Shown here piece after piece: positions 7,965 to 16,080 of a stretch of DNA of 40,827 nt. Every line of letters starts with the position of its first letter. Within the stretch, counting starts at the first letter, position 1. Position numbers and translations under genes: made by a program. The notes below the pieces were generated by a model. It saw only the letters and a list, made by a program, of their open reading frames with translations. It had not been told where the DNA came from and ran no database searches. The DNA comes from Comamonas composti DSM 21721 (GTDB taxonomy: Bacteria; Pseudomonadota; Gammaproteobacteria; Burkholderiales; Burkholderiaceae_C), in the NCBI RefSeq assembly GCF_000429845.1, contig NZ_KE386975.1:1-40827 (forward strand), read 5' to 3'.

Positions 7965-8846
7965 ATGAATGCAATAGACAAAGAAGTGCAAGCCAGCATC
8001 ACCCAGCTGTGGGTGTATCCCGTCAAGTCCTGCGCGGGCATCGCACTCGAGCGCGCAAAGCTGTGCGCGAGCGGCCTGGCCTGGGATCGCAGCTTCATGC
8101 TGGTCGATGCCCAGGGCGAGTTCCTGACCCAGCGCAGCCATGCGCGCATGGCCTTGATACGCCCCGAGCTGGAGGCCGAACACCTGGTTTTGCACTTTGC
8201 CGGGCAAGCGCCGCTGCGCGTGGCCTTGCAGGCCCGGGGCCCGGAGCGCCGCGTGCGCGTCTGGAGCGACTGGGTCGATGCCTGGGACATGGGCCCCGAG
8301 CCTGCCCGCTGGCTGAGCCAGGCTCTGGGCACGGACTGCGCGCTGGTGCGCTTCGATCCGGCCAGACCGCGCCAGGCCAGCCGGCGCTGGTGCGGCGAGG
8401 AGCATGCGCCCGTGCAGTTCGCCGACGGCTATCCGCTGCTGGTGCTGAGCCAGGCCTCGGTGGACGAGCTCAACCAGCGCCTCCAGGCCCAGGGTCATGA
8501 GGCCGTGACGGCCCTGCGCTTTCGTCCCAACATCGTGCTCGGCGAGCTGCAGGCCCATGACGAGGACCGCGTCGATGCCTTCGAGTTCGCGGAGCTGGCA
8601 GGCCTGAGCCTGCGCCTGGTCAAGCCCTGCACGCGTTGCCCCATCCCCGATATCGACCCGGCCACGGCTCTTGCGGGCACGGCCGTGAGCCAGGCCATGG
8701 CGGCCTACCGGCAGGATGAGCGCGTGGGCGGGGCCATCACCTTTGGCATGAATGCGCTGGTCTTGGGACTGGATGCAGGCGCTGCCGAGCAGGGCCTGGA
8801 AATCGCGCTGGGCCAGCGTCTGGGGGCGGACTGGAGTTTTGGATAG
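7965..8846 (+). CDS. MOSC domain-containing protein (YcbX/MOSC-N type)
   Basis: The 293-residue protein has an N-terminal MOSC-associated beta-barrel (about 11-130, LWVYPVKSCAGIALE and GLAWDRSFMLVD). A MOSC domain follows (about 135-285, RFRPNIVLGE and KPCTRCPIPDIDP with the conserved cysteines). This family binds molybdenum cofactor sulfur and in E. coli YcbX detoxifies N-hydroxylated bases together with a reductase. No ferredoxin domain is fused here, whereas E. coli YcbX carries one, so a separate electron donor would be needed. The start at 7965 follows a weak site (GAGG). It is divergent from the UbiH-like gene, with the inverted repeat between them. Confidence 0.87.
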   Translation: MNAIDKEVQASITQLWVYPVKSCAGIALERAKLCASGLAWDRSFMLVDAQGEFLTQRSHARMALIRPELEAEHLVLHFAGQAPLRVALQARGPERRVRVWSDWVDAWDMGPEPARWLSQALGTDCALVRFDPARPRQASRRWCGEEHAPVQFADGYPLLVLSQASVDELNQRLQAQGHEAVTALRFRPNIVLGELQAHDEDRVDAFEFAELAGLSLRLVKPCTRCPIPDIDPATALAGTAVSQAMAAYRQDERVGGAITFGMNALVLGLDAGAAEQGLEIALGQRLGADWSFG

Positions 8847-8926
8847 GCGCAGAAGCCGGGCCAGGACTGGACGGGCACGAGTGGCGGGCGCTGCCATGAG
8901 CCTCGGGCGTCATGCAATCCGCCGCG

Positions 8927-8956
8927 TTCTGCCCGTGATTCGCGGGTCATTACAAT
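8927..8956 (+). promoter_or_regulatory. Possible sigma70 promoter of ychF
   Basis: TACAAT at 8951-8956 is a good -10 candidate; TTCTGC about 18 bases upstream is a poor -35. It would give a leader of roughly 130 bases before ychF. No other candidate in 8847-9091 looks better. Confidence 0.25.
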
Positions 8957-9091
8957 CGGGGCCGATTTCATGACGCATCCGGCCCCGGCCTGAAACGCCT
9001 GCCAGACCTGTGCGTCTGTCCCCTCCATATAAAAACTGCATGAACAGGCGGCGCGCCGGGCGCTGCCGCCCCATGTCTTCAAGGAACTTCC

Positions 9092-10186
9092 ATGAGCCTC
9101 AAATGCGGCATCGTGGGCCTGCCCAACGTCGGCAAGTCCACCCTCTTCAACGCGCTGACCAAGGCCGGCATCGCGGCCGAGAACTATCCGTTTTGCACCA
9201 TAGAGCCGAATACCGGCGTGGTGGAGGTGCCCGATCCGCGCCTGGACCAGCTGGCCCAGATCATCAGCCCCGAGCGCATCGTGCCGGCGATCGTGGAGTT
9301 TGTGGACATCGCGGGCCTGGTGGCCGGCGCCTCCAAGGGCGAAGGCCTGGGCAACCAGTTCCTGGCCCATATCCGCGAGACCGATGCCATCGTCAACGTG
9401 GTGCGCTGCTTTGAAGACCCCAACGTGATCCACGTGGCCAACAAGGTCGATCCGATTGCCGACATCGAGGTCATACAGACCGAGCTGTGCCTGGCCGACC
9501 TGGCCACGGTGGAAAAGGCCTTGAACCGCTACAGCAAGGCCGCCAAGTCGGGCAACGACAAGGAAGCCGCCAAGCTGGTGTCCCTGCTGACCCCCATCCA
9601 GGCCGTGCTCAACGAGGGCAAGCCCGCGCGCGTCGTGCCGGTCTCCAAGGAAGATGCGCCCCTGCTCAAGCAGTTCTGCCTGATCACGGCCAAGCCCGCC
9701 ATGTTCGTGGGCAACGTGGCCGAGGACGGCTTCGAGAACAACCCCCTGCTCGACAGCCTCAAGACCTATGCCGAGGCCCAGGGGGCGCCGGTGGTGGCCA
9801 TCTGCGCCAAGATCGAAGCCGAAATGTCCGAAATGGACGATGCCGACCGCGACATGTTCCTGCAGGAGCTGGGCCTGGAAGAGCCGGGGCTGAACCGCCT
9901 GATCCGCGCGGGCTTCAAGCTGCTGGGCCTGCAGACCTACTTCACTGCAGGCGTCAAGGAAGTGCGCGCCTGGACCGTGGCCGTGGGCGCCACCGCTCCC
10001 CAGGCCGCAGGCGTGATCCACGGCGACTTCGAACGCGGCTTCATCCGCGCACAGACGATTGCCTTCGACGATTTCATCCAGTTCAAGGGCGAGCAAGGCG
10101 CCAAGGACGCAGGCAAGATGCGCGCCGAAGGCAAGGAATACATCGTCAAGGATGGCGATGTGATGAACTTCCTGTTCAACGTCTGA
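9092..10186 (+). CDS. ychF: Redox-responsive P-loop ATPase/GTPase YchF (Obg-like)
   Basis: Cytoplasmic TRAFAC-class P-loop protein of 364 residues, the normal family length. G1 is GLPNVGKST at residues 9-17, the switch II segment is [21 protein letters not shown], and NVAE (in [10 protein letters not shown]) replaces the NKxD motif. This change gives the family its ATP preference. The last 85 residues form the TGS domain ending [21 protein letters not shown] sits 7 bases before the ATG. It binds ribosomes in other bacteria. It is a conserved single gene, and its 3' end shares an inverted repeat with the convergent Fur-like gene. Confidence 0.97.
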   Translation: MSLKCGIVGLPNVGKSTLFNALTKAGIAAENYPFCTIEPNTGVVEVPDPRLDQLAQIISPERIVPAIVEFVDIAGLVAGASKGEGLGNQFLAHIRETDAIVNVVRCFEDPNVIHVANKVDPIADIEVIQTELCLADLATVEKALNRYSKAAKSGNDKEAAKLVSLLTPIQAVLNEGKPARVVPVSKEDAPLLKQFCLITAKPAMFVGNVAEDGFENNPLLDSLKTYAEAQGAPVVAICAKIEAEMSEMDDADRDMFLQELGLEEPGLNRLIRAGFKLLGLQTYFTAGVKEVRAWTVAVGATAPQAAGVIHGDFERGFIRAQTIAFDDFIQFKGEQGAKDAGKMRAEGKEYIVKDGDVMNFLFNV

Positions 10187-10194
10187 GCGCACTC

Positions 10195-10227
10195 GACGCC
10201 TTTCGCACCGCGCGCGGCGAAGGCGTC
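10195..10227. terminator. Inverted repeat between convergent ychF and Fur-like gene
   Basis: GACGCCTTTCGC (10195-10206) and GCGAAGGCGTC (10217-10227) pair with a single bulged base around a GC-rich loop. It sits just past the ychF stop and touches the stop of the convergent gene, so it may terminate both. The T-run is poor on both strands. Confidence 0.5.
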
Positions 10228-10618
10228 AATTCATCTGCGGCGCAGGCTCCGGCCGGGCCAGCGAGAGGCGGGGGTCAGCCGCTCTCGGCTCGGCACCTGC
10301 ATCTGGCAGATTGAGGCTGTAGGCCACCAGCCCGTCAGCGGCAGGAGCGCGCGTCAGCAGTCCGGCTCTTGCCATTTCTCTGGCCGCTCTATAGACCGCA
10401 GCTTCTGCAAGAGGCATTCCGGCGTTTTCCAGCTGCAGGCAGATATCGCTACACCTCACATCCTTCTGGCCAAGGCTTTCCATGGCCTGCAGCACCTGGA
10501 GCCTGGGCAGGGTCAGCCGTATCCGGAACTTGTGCCTGCGCCGGAACAGGGTGGAGGCGTTGGCCACCGCATACGCCGAGACGACGGGATCTTTGGGAAT
10601 GATGTTCATTCTCATCAT
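10226..10618 (-). CDS. Fur-family-like DNA-binding protein lacking the metal/dimer domain
   Basis: About 130 residues. The middle resembles the winged-helix half of Fur: RIRLTLPRLQVLQAME, then an AEDLY-like helix (CSDICLQLENAG), then AAVYRAAREMARAGLLTR in place of the Fur recognition helix LATVYRTLNQLEAAGLV. It ends soon after the wing (GLVAYSLN) in an Ala/Pro/Arg-rich tail ending in Asn. The His/Glu/Cys ligands and the dimerisation domain of Fur are missing, so ordinary iron sensing is not expected. The start is uncertain: GTG at 10639, ATG at 10618, 10615 and 10609 are all in frame, and none has a good ribosome site. It is divergent from a Fur-box-bearing receptor gene, so a local regulator is likely. 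The resemblance to Fur is my reading, not a search result. Confidence 0.65.
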   Translation of the reverse strand: MMRMNIIPKDPVVSAYAVANASTLFRRRHKFRIRLTLPRLQVLQAMESLGQKDVRCSDICLQLENAGMPLAEAAVYRAAREMARAGLLTRAPAADGLVAYSLNLPDAGAEPRAADPRLSLARPEPAPQMN

Positions 10619-10651
10619 GCTGGCGAGCGAATATTGCACCGCTTTGTCGCT

Positions 10652-10747
10652 TTATGTCGGCATGTTGCGCTCTGGCGCGGACTTGGGTGGGCTCAGACTC
10701 ACCTTGCCATATTTCGCCACATAGCGGCATAGCGCCACCACATTCAT
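10652..10747 (-). CDS. Possible 31-codon leader ORF upstream of the Fur-like gene
   Basis: A short open frame starts with ATG two bases beyond the Fur box and encodes MNVVALCRYVAKYGKVSLSP and 11 more residues before TAA. It is in the same frame as the Fur-like gene, separated only by that stop and a few codons. There is no clear ribosome-binding site, and the Fur box lies where one should be, so translation would have to be leaderless or weak. It could be a leader peptide, or chance. I do not recognise the peptide. Confidence 0.25.
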   Translation of the reverse strand: MNVVALCRYVAKYGKVSLSPPKSAPERNMPT

Positions 10748-10748
10748 T

Positions 10749-10767
10749 GGTAATGATTCTCAACATC
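10749..10767. promoter_or_regulatory. Fur-box-like operator between Fur-like gene and catecholate receptor
   Basis: GGTAATGATTCTCAACATC matches 14 of 19 positions of the consensus GATAATGATAATCATTATC, with TAATGAT intact. It lies 73 bases before the receptor ATG and would control the receptor; the divergent gene could respond too. Confidence 0.65.
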
Positions 10768-10787
10768 AAGCCACGGCTTCCGATCTG

Positions 10788-10814
10788 AATCACTCCGCCG
10801 GAGTGATTTTTTGT
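10788..10814 (+). promoter_or_regulatory. Terminator-like hairpin in the receptor leader
   Basis: A perfect 9-base stem AATCACTCC/GGAGTGATT with loop GCC (10788-10808) runs directly into TTTTGTTG. This is the form of an intrinsic terminator. It is downstream of the Fur box and only about 20 bases before the ribosome site (AAGGAA, 10829-10834), on the coding strand of the receptor. Transcription attenuation or RNA-level control is a reasonable inference. Confidence 0.6.
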
Positions 10815-10840
10815 TGAGTTTTCAAACCAAGGAACATTGC

Positions 10841-13081
10841 ATGCGTCACAACCACAACCTGCGCCTTCACCCTCCGGCGGAGATTTCCCAAATCGCTCTG
10901 GCAGCCTGCCTGTGCCTGGCAAGCGCGGCATCGATGGCCCAGGAGGCCACCCTGGATGCAGTGACCGTGAAGGAGACGGCAGCCGGATCCTTCAAGACCG
11001 AGCAGGCACCGTCGGCCAAGTTCACGGCACCGCTGATCGACACCCCCAAGACGGTGCAGGTCATCAGCGAAGAGGTGCTGAAGCAGACGGGGGCAGCGAG
11101 CTTGCAGGATGCGCTGCGCTCCACCCCTGGCATCACCTTCGGCAACGGGGAGGGCGGCAACCCTTCGGGTGACCAGCCCTTCATCCGCGGCATGGATTCC
11201 CAGTCCAGCACCTTTGTCGATGGCATGCGCGACATCTCTGCGGGCACCCGCGAGATCTTCAATATCGAAGCCGTGGAAGTCATCAAGGGCGCGGACTCGG
11301 CCTATGCCGGCCGTGGCGGTGCCGGTGGCTCCATCAATCTCGTCACCAAGAAGGCCAAGAACGAGGACTTCGTCTCCGGTGATGTGGGCCTGGGCAGCGA
11401 CAGCTACAAGCGCGCCACCCTGGACTTGAACCGCAAGATCAACGAGACCACGGGCTTTCGCCTGAATGCCATGGCGCATGATGCTGACGTTCCCGGCCGC
11501 AACGGCCCGGAAAACAAGCGCTGGGGCATTGCTCCCACACTCACTTTCGGCATGGGCACCCCGACCGAGGTGACGCTGTCGTGGCAGCATCTGCAAACCG
11601 ACAACATCCCGGACGGTGGCGTGCCCTATCTCTACACCAGTGGCGCCATGGCCGGCCTGCCAGGTGGCAGCCGGGTCGGTCCCACCTATGGCAATGACCG
11701 CGAAAACTGGTACGGCCTGACATCCCGTGACTACGAAAAGGAGAAAAGCGATCTGTTCACGGCCTCGGTGGAGCACAGGCTCAGCGGCAGCAACAAGATT
11801 CGCAACAGCCTGCGCTACAGCAAGACCCGCCAGGACTATGTGTGGACCCAGCCCGACGACAGCAAGGGAAATGCCATCCAGGGCTATGTCTGGCGCCGTG
11901 GCAACGCGCGCCTGGCCGACGTGACCACGCTGCAGAACGTCACCGAGTTCACGGGCAAGGCGCAAACCGGCTCGGTTGCTCATAGCTTTGCGGTCGGCCT
12001 GGAACTCTCGCGCGAAAAGTCCGATGTTCGCTCCACAGCCATCCAAAGCGGCGGCGTCTGCACCAGTGTTTCGCCGCCCTGGTGTACATCGCTGAACAAC
12101 CCCAACAGCTCCGACGCCTGGGACTTCGCCTGGTCACTGCCGGCGCAGGCCACGCACAACAGGATCGACACCACAGCGCTGTACGCCTTTGACACCCTCC
12201 AGTTCAACGCGCAGTGGCTGCTCAATGCGGGCTTGCGCGTCGATCACTACAAGATCAATACGGCAGGCCCTGCGTCCACGGGGCGCAATCCCGCACCAGC
12301 GTATGACATCGACCGCAGCGACACCCTGGTCAACTACCAGTTGGGCCTAGTGTACAAGCCTGCGGAAAACGGGAGCATCTACGCCAGCATCGGGACTTCT
12401 TCACGCCCCGGCGGCTCCTCTCTGGGCAATGGCAACGAAGATCTGACGATCAATACGGATGTCCTGGCCGATCTCAAGCCTGAAAAAACGCGCGCCATCG
12501 AACTGGGCACCAAATGGGAGCTGCTGGACAAGCGCCTGGCGCTGTCCGCAGCACTGTTCCGCAACGATGTGCGCAATGTCCGCATCACGGAAAACGGCGT
12601 CGTCCATATGGGCGGCAACAAGCTTGTCAACGGCGTGGAACTGGGCTTTGGCGGTAGCCTGCTGCCCAGCCTCAGTGTTTTTGGCGGCTATACCTATATG
12701 GACAGCGAGCAAAAGGACATGGGCGGCGGCAATATTGCCAACGGTCTGCCGTTTGCAAATACCCCCAAGCACAGTTTCAGCCTGTGGACCAGCTACAAGC
12801 CCATGGCCCGGCTGACCCTGGGGCTGGGGGTGTACGCGCAAAGCAGCGTGAACCAGGGCTATGTCCGCTCCACCATCGATGGCGGCATCGTCACCAAGGG
12901 CGCGAGCGGCTATACGCGCTTCGATGCCATGGCTGCCTACCAGATCGACAAGAACCTGTCGCTGCAGCTCAATGTCTACAACCTGGGCGACAAGGTCTAC
13001 TACAGCGGCATTCGTTCGCCGCACTACGCCAGCATTGCGGCTGGCCGGTCGGCGGTGGCCACGCTCAAGTTCACGTATTGA
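10841..13081 (+). CDS. TonB-dependent catecholate siderophore receptor (Fiu/PiuA-like)
   Basis: A 746-residue outer-membrane receptor. The signal peptide ends at SMAQ near residue 36; a TonB-box-like stretch (LDAVTVKE) follows. The plug has TPKTVQVISEEVL, LRSTPGITFG, PFIRGMDSQSSTFVDGMRD and VEVIKGADSAYAGRGGAGG, the GRGG-type loop seen in Fiu/PiuA proteins. The barrel ends in Tyr (TLKFTY). Length fits the Fiu class (740-760). The start is ATG 10841 with AAGGAA 6 bases upstream; the TTG 10 codons earlier overlaps the leader hairpin. A Fur box and a terminator-like hairpin precede it, and a PiuC-type hydroxylase follows. PiuA and Fiu transport iron chelated by monomeric catechols and admit catechol-bearing cephalosporins; the same substrate range is inferred here. 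Confidence 0.92.
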   Translation: MRHNHNLRLHPPAEISQIALAACLCLASAASMAQEATLDAVTVKETAAGSFKTEQAPSAKFTAPLIDTPKTVQVISEEVLKQTGAASLQDALRSTPGITFGNGEGGNPSGDQPFIRGMDSQSSTFVDGMRDISAGTREIFNIEAVEVIKGADSAYAGRGGAGGSINLVTKKAKNEDFVSGDVGLGSDSYKRATLDLNRKINETTGFRLNAMAHDADVPGRNGPENKRWGIAPTLTFGMGTPTEVTLSWQHLQTDNIPDGGVPYLYTSGAMAGLPGGSRVGPTYGNDRENWYGLTSRDYEKEKSDLFTASVEHRLSGSNKIRNSLRYSKTRQDYVWTQPDDSKGNAIQGYVWRRGNARLADVTTLQNVTEFTGKAQTGSVAHSFAVGLELSREKSDVRSTAIQSGGVCTSVSPPWCTSLNNPNSSDAWDFAWSLPAQATHNRIDTTALYAFDTLQFNAQWLLNAGLRVDHYKINTAGPASTGRNPAPAYDIDRSDTLVNYQLGLVYKPAENGSIYASIGTSSRPGGSSLGNGNEDLTINTDVLADLKPEKTRAIELGTKWELLDKRLALSAALFRNDVRNVRITENGVVHMGGNKLVNGVELGFGGSLLPSLSVFGGYTYMDSEQKDMGGGNIANGLPFANTPKHSFSLWTSYKPMARLTLGLGVYAQSSVNQGYVRSTIDGGIVTKGASGYTRFDAMAAYQIDKNLSLQLNVYNLGDKVYYSGIRSPHYASIAAGRSAVATLKFTY

Positions 13082-13094
13082 GAAGCTTGCAAGA

Positions 13095-13160
13095 CCATCT
13101 GCGGACAAGCGCAGATGGCATGTACCGCCTCGCCTGCAGCCCATGCCGGCGGGGCTTTTT
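13095..13160 (+). terminator. Two hairpins between receptor and piuC, the second terminator-like
   Basis: The first is a perfect 9-base stem CCATCTGCG/CGCAGATGG with loop GACAAG (13095-13118) and no T-run. The second, AGCCC/GGGCT (13138-13156), has a GC-rich loop and runs into TTTTT (13156-13160), as in a weak intrinsic terminator. Together they would lower read-through from the receptor into piuC. Confidence 0.5.
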
Positions 13161-13182
13161 CATCCCCAAACTGTGACTGCCC

Positions 13183-13863
13183 ATGCTGCTTCGCATTCCC
13201 GCCTTGCTGACTCCCGAGGAGGTGCGCCACTGTCGCCAGGCGCTGCACCACGCCCCGTGGCAGGATGGCCGCACCACCGCCGGCCCTGTTGCGGCCCAGG
13301 TCAAAAGCAATCTGCAACTGCCGCTGGACAGCAAGACCGGGCAGCAGATCGGCGAGCTGATACTCGACCGCCTGGGACGCAACCCGCTGTTCATGTCGGC
13401 CGCCTTGCCCCTGAAGGTTCTGCCGCCGCGCTTCAACCGATACGAAGGCGGTGGAGCCTATGGCAAGCATGTGGACAATGCCTTCTTCTCGATTCCGGGC
13501 ACGGCCATCAAGCTGCGTTCCGACATCTCCACCACGGTCTTTTTCAGCGACCCGGATGAATACGAGGGTGGTGAGCTGGTGGTGGAGGACACCTACGGGC
13601 AACAGGTCGTGAAGCTGCCCGCGGGCGATGCCATCGTGTATCCCGGCAGCAGCCTGCACCACGTCCATCCCGTGACACAGGGCTGCCGCTATGGCGCCTT
13701 CTTCTGGACGCAGAGCCTGATCAAGTCTGCCGAGCAGCGGCGCCTGTTGTTCGAGCTGGATCGGTCCATACAGCAGCTCACGCAGGAGCACCCGGCCCAC
13801 TCGGGCATCGCGGCGCTGTCAGGCACCTATCACAATCTGCTGCGCATGTGGGCGCAGGCCTGA
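13183..13863 (+). CDS. piuC: Fe(II)/2-oxoglutarate PKHD-type hydroxylase PiuC/YbiX
   Basis: A 226-residue cytoplasmic dioxygenase of the PKHD family. The double-stranded beta-helix carries the iron triad His96-x-Asp98 (GGGAYGKHVDNA) and His159 (YPGSSLHHVHPVT), with Arg169 placed to bind 2-oxoglutarate. FFSDPDEYEGGEL is the typical PiuC/YbiX segment. Length equals that of YbiX (about 225). The ATG has no strong ribosome site. It lies 101 bases after a Fiu/PiuA-like receptor, the same pairing as fiu-ybiX and piuA-piuC, which supports a role in using iron from catechol chelates; the true substrate is not known in the family. The weak terminator in the gap suggests lower expression than the receptor. 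Confidence 0.93.
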   Translation: MLLRIPALLTPEEVRHCRQALHHAPWQDGRTTAGPVAAQVKSNLQLPLDSKTGQQIGELILDRLGRNPLFMSAALPLKVLPPRFNRYEGGGAYGKHVDNAFFSIPGTAIKLRSDISTTVFFSDPDEYEGGELVVEDTYGQQVVKLPAGDAIVYPGSSLHHVHPVTQGCRYGAFFWTQSLIKSAEQRRLLFELDRSIQQLTQEHPAHSGIAALSGTYHNLLRMWAQA

Positions 13864-13918
13864 TTCCCACGCCGGCTCCAACCCAGGCCATTCCCGCAAT
13901 GTCTGCCGTGAGCAGCGT

Positions 13919-15301
13919 CTACAGCGGCATCTCGATGACCACGCCCAGGCCGCCTTTGTCACGGTTGTGCAAGCTGATCTCTCCGCCATGGGCACGTATG
14001 GAGGAGCGCGCAATCGAGAGCCCGAGGCCGACACCGCCGGTGTGGGCGCTGCGCGCCTTGTCCAGGCGGATGAAGGGCTCGAACACCTGTTCCAGCTGTG
14101 CTGGGGGAATCCCCGGGCCATCGTCATCCACCTCGATGCGCAATACCTGGCGTTGGCTATCCACCTGGGCCCCGACACGCACTTCGCCATAGTGTGCGGC
14201 GTTGTCGATGATGTTGTGCAGCGCGCGCTTGAGCGTCACCGGTCTGCAGCGGTAATGCAGGCCGGGGTCAAGCTGCTGGGTGCGGCGCACGGAGTTCCCG
14301 CTGGCCGACTGCGCATCGAGGACTTGCTGGATCAGCGATTCGATGGCGACCTCCTGGGTAGCCTCCTGCTGGGCCTCGTCGCGGGCAAAGCGCAAGGTCT
14401 CCTCGACCATGGCCCCCATTTCATCCAGCGTGGTGATCATGGCGTTGCGCAGGTCCTCGTTGTCGATCAGCTCGGCGCGGATGCGCAAAGACGTGAGCGG
14501 GGTGCGCAGATCGTGGCTCATGGCGGCCAGCATCTGGGTGCGTCCGTTGACAAAGCGGACCAGGCTTTCCTGCATGTCGTTGAAGGCCTGGATGATGTCG
14601 CGCACCCCGCTGAGGCGGCCGGGCTGGGGCAGGATCACGCGCTCTCCCCGGCTCAGACGCCGGGAGGCCTCGGCGAGTTCACCCAGGGGGCGCATGAGTT
14701 GCCTGCCGAACAGCAGCGCGATGATGGCTGCAGGAATCGTGCCGACCAGCAGGGAAAAGCTCAGCACACGGCTCCAGTGCGCGGGCACGAGCGTAGGCCA
14801 GTGCCTGCTGTAGAGCCAGCGCTGGTCGGGCAACAGAACCTCGACGTCCATGGCCAGCGCATGCTGGCTCTTGAACGCTTTTTCTATCCAGTTGCGCCCA
14901 TCCTTGAGGCCTGCGCCGCTGGGCAGGGCGTTGAGCAATTGCACGTGCAAGGGGGTGTCGGAGGACAGCTCCAGGCGGCTGCGTATGGCCTGGGCCAAAG
15001 CTGCTTCCTGGCTGCTCCAGCGGCTGTCCGGGTTGCGGGCGCCAGGTGCCGCAAGCAAACGGAACTCGGAATCCGGCAGGCTGATGTCCTCCAGCAGCCG
15101 GCTTGCCTGTGCCTCATGGCCGGCAGCCTTGTAGGCCGCCAGGATGCGGGTCTCTATCGTGCGTGCTGACAAGGGGTGGATGGCGATGTTGTCGGAGCGC
15201 CACCAGGACAGGGCCAGTACAGCGATCAGGTGGGCCAGCAAGATCGCCACGATCCACAGCGCAAGCAACTGTCCCGAAATACTGCGCGGCAGCCACTTCA
15301 T
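13919..15301 (-). CDS. Sensor histidine kinase (EnvZ/OmpB type)
   Basis: A 460-residue inner-membrane kinase. The first membrane helix is at about 11-33, and a periplasmic sensor domain at 34-180 has no iron motif I can name. The second helix (about 181-198) leads into a HAMP domain to about 250. The dimerisation H-box is AAMSHDLRTPLTSLR with His263. The N-box is HNIIDNAAHYG (Asn367), the G1 box DDDGPGIP and the G2 box GGVGLGLSIA. All key residues are present, so an active kinase is expected. Its ATG overlaps the stop of the response-regulator gene by 4 bases (15298-15301), so the two are translationally coupled. It converges on piuC with a 55-base gap. Confidence 0.93.
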   Translation of the reverse strand: MKWLPRSISGQLLALWIVAILLAHLIAVLALSWWRSDNIAIHPLSARTIETRILAAYKAAGHEAQASRLLEDISLPDSEFRLLAAPGARNPDSRWSSQEAALAQAIRSRLELSSDTPLHVQLLNALPSGAGLKDGRNWIEKAFKSQHALAMDVEVLLPDQRWLYSRHWPTLVPAHWSRVLSFSLLVGTIPAAIIALLFGRQLMRPLGELAEASRRLSRGERVILPQPGRLSGVRDIIQAFNDMQESLVRFVNGRTQMLAAMSHDLRTPLTSLRIRAELIDNEDLRNAMITTLDEMGAMVEETLRFARDEAQQEATQEVAIESLIQQVLDAQSASGNSVRRTQQLDPGLHYRCRPVTLKRALHNIIDNAAHYGEVRVGAQVDSQRQVLRIEVDDDGPGIPPAQLEQVFEPFIRLDKARSAHTGGVGLGLSIARSSIRAHGGEISLHNRDKGGLGVVIEMPL

Positions 15302-16050
15302 GCGGGCTCTACGCCAACCCTGGCGGCCAGCATGTAACCGTCACCGCGCACGGTCTTGAGCAGGTGAGGGCGGCGAGGGTCGGGCTCCAGCTTTTTGCGC
15401 AGACGGCTGATCTGACTGTCGATACTGCGGTCGAAGCTCACCACATCGGCGCGCTGCGTATGGTCGAGCAGCTGACCGCGGCTGAGCACGCGACCGGCAT
15501 TCTCCACCAGCACGCGCAGCAAATGAAACTCGGCAGTGCTCAAGGAGATGCTGTGGGCACTGGGGTTGCACAGCTCCCGGGTGCGAGTGTCCAGCGCCCA
15601 TCCGCTGAAGGTGAACCGGTATTCACGCTCCTGCGCGGGCGATGGGGCAACCAGTTGCGGGGCCGCATTCTCCTCGGTCCGCATCTTGCGGCGCAGCACG
15701 CTGCGTATCCGGGCCACCAGCTCGCGTGGATTGAAAGGCTTGACCAGGTAGTCGTCTGCGCCGATCTCCAGCCCCGCAATGCGATCCGTTTCATCGGCCA
15801 TGGCCGTCAGCAGGATGACGGGCGTCCCCACATGCTCGGAAACATAGCGGCACAGGGAGAAGCCGTCTTCACCGGGGAGCATGACATCGAGCACGATGAG
15901 GTCGAAGCGCGACCTCTGCAGGCATTGCCGCATGGCCACGCCATCGGCAACGGCCTGAACCTCAAACTCGTAGCGCCGCAGGAACGTGGATAGAGGCTCC
16001 CGAATGTCTGCATGATCGTCAACGATCAGGATATGGCTTTGGGAGTTCAT
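15298..16050 (-). CDS. OmpR/PhoB-family response regulator
   Basis: A 250-residue cytoplasmic regulator. The receiver domain (1-120) has acidic Asp11/Asp12, phospho-acceptor Asp55 in LIVLDVMLPG, Thr82 and Lys104 in YLVKPF. A winged-helix output domain (about 145-245) has LSTAEFHLLRVLVENAGRVL and the recognition helix region SFDRSIDSQISRLRKKLEPD ending at a GDGYML wing. It is the first gene of the pair with the kinase. The ATG at 16050 is the only usable start: an in-frame TAA lies 36 bases upstream. It has no Shine-Dalgarno sequence; the AT-rich bases before it look like an operator. Leaderless or weak translation is possible. Target genes are not known; the neighbouring iron-uptake genes are the first candidates. 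Confidence 0.93.
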   Translation of the reverse strand: MNSQSHILIVDDHADIREPLSTFLRRYEFEVQAVADGVAMRQCLQRSRFDLIVLDVMLPGEDGFSLCRYVSEHVGTPVILLTAMADETDRIAGLEIGADDYLVKPFNPRELVARIRSVLRRKMRTEENAAPQLVAPSPAQEREYRFTFSGWALDTRTRELCNPSAHSISLSTAEFHLLRVLVENAGRVLSRGQLLDHTQRADVVSFDRSIDSQISRLRKKLEPDPRRPHLLKTVRGDGYMLAARVGVEPA

Positions 16051-16051
16051 G

Positions 16052-16080
16052 AATATCGAATGATATTGATTTTTATTTGT
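16052..16080 (-). promoter_or_regulatory. Fur-box-like and palindromic site at the start of the two-component operon
   Basis: AATATC-GAAT-GATATT (16052-16067) is a perfect 6-4-6 inverted repeat. On the plus strand GATATTGATTTTTATTTGT (16062-16080) keeps the GATAxTGAT part of the Fur consensus. It starts right next to the regulator ATG in an AT-rich patch that stands out from its surroundings. Fur or autoregulation by the response regulator are both possible. Confidence 0.35.

Noticed and set aside
8705..10192. 495-codon minus-strand frame across ychF
   Set aside because: It covers the strongly conserved ychF gene in antisense and its translation is His/Gly/Leu-rich without family character.
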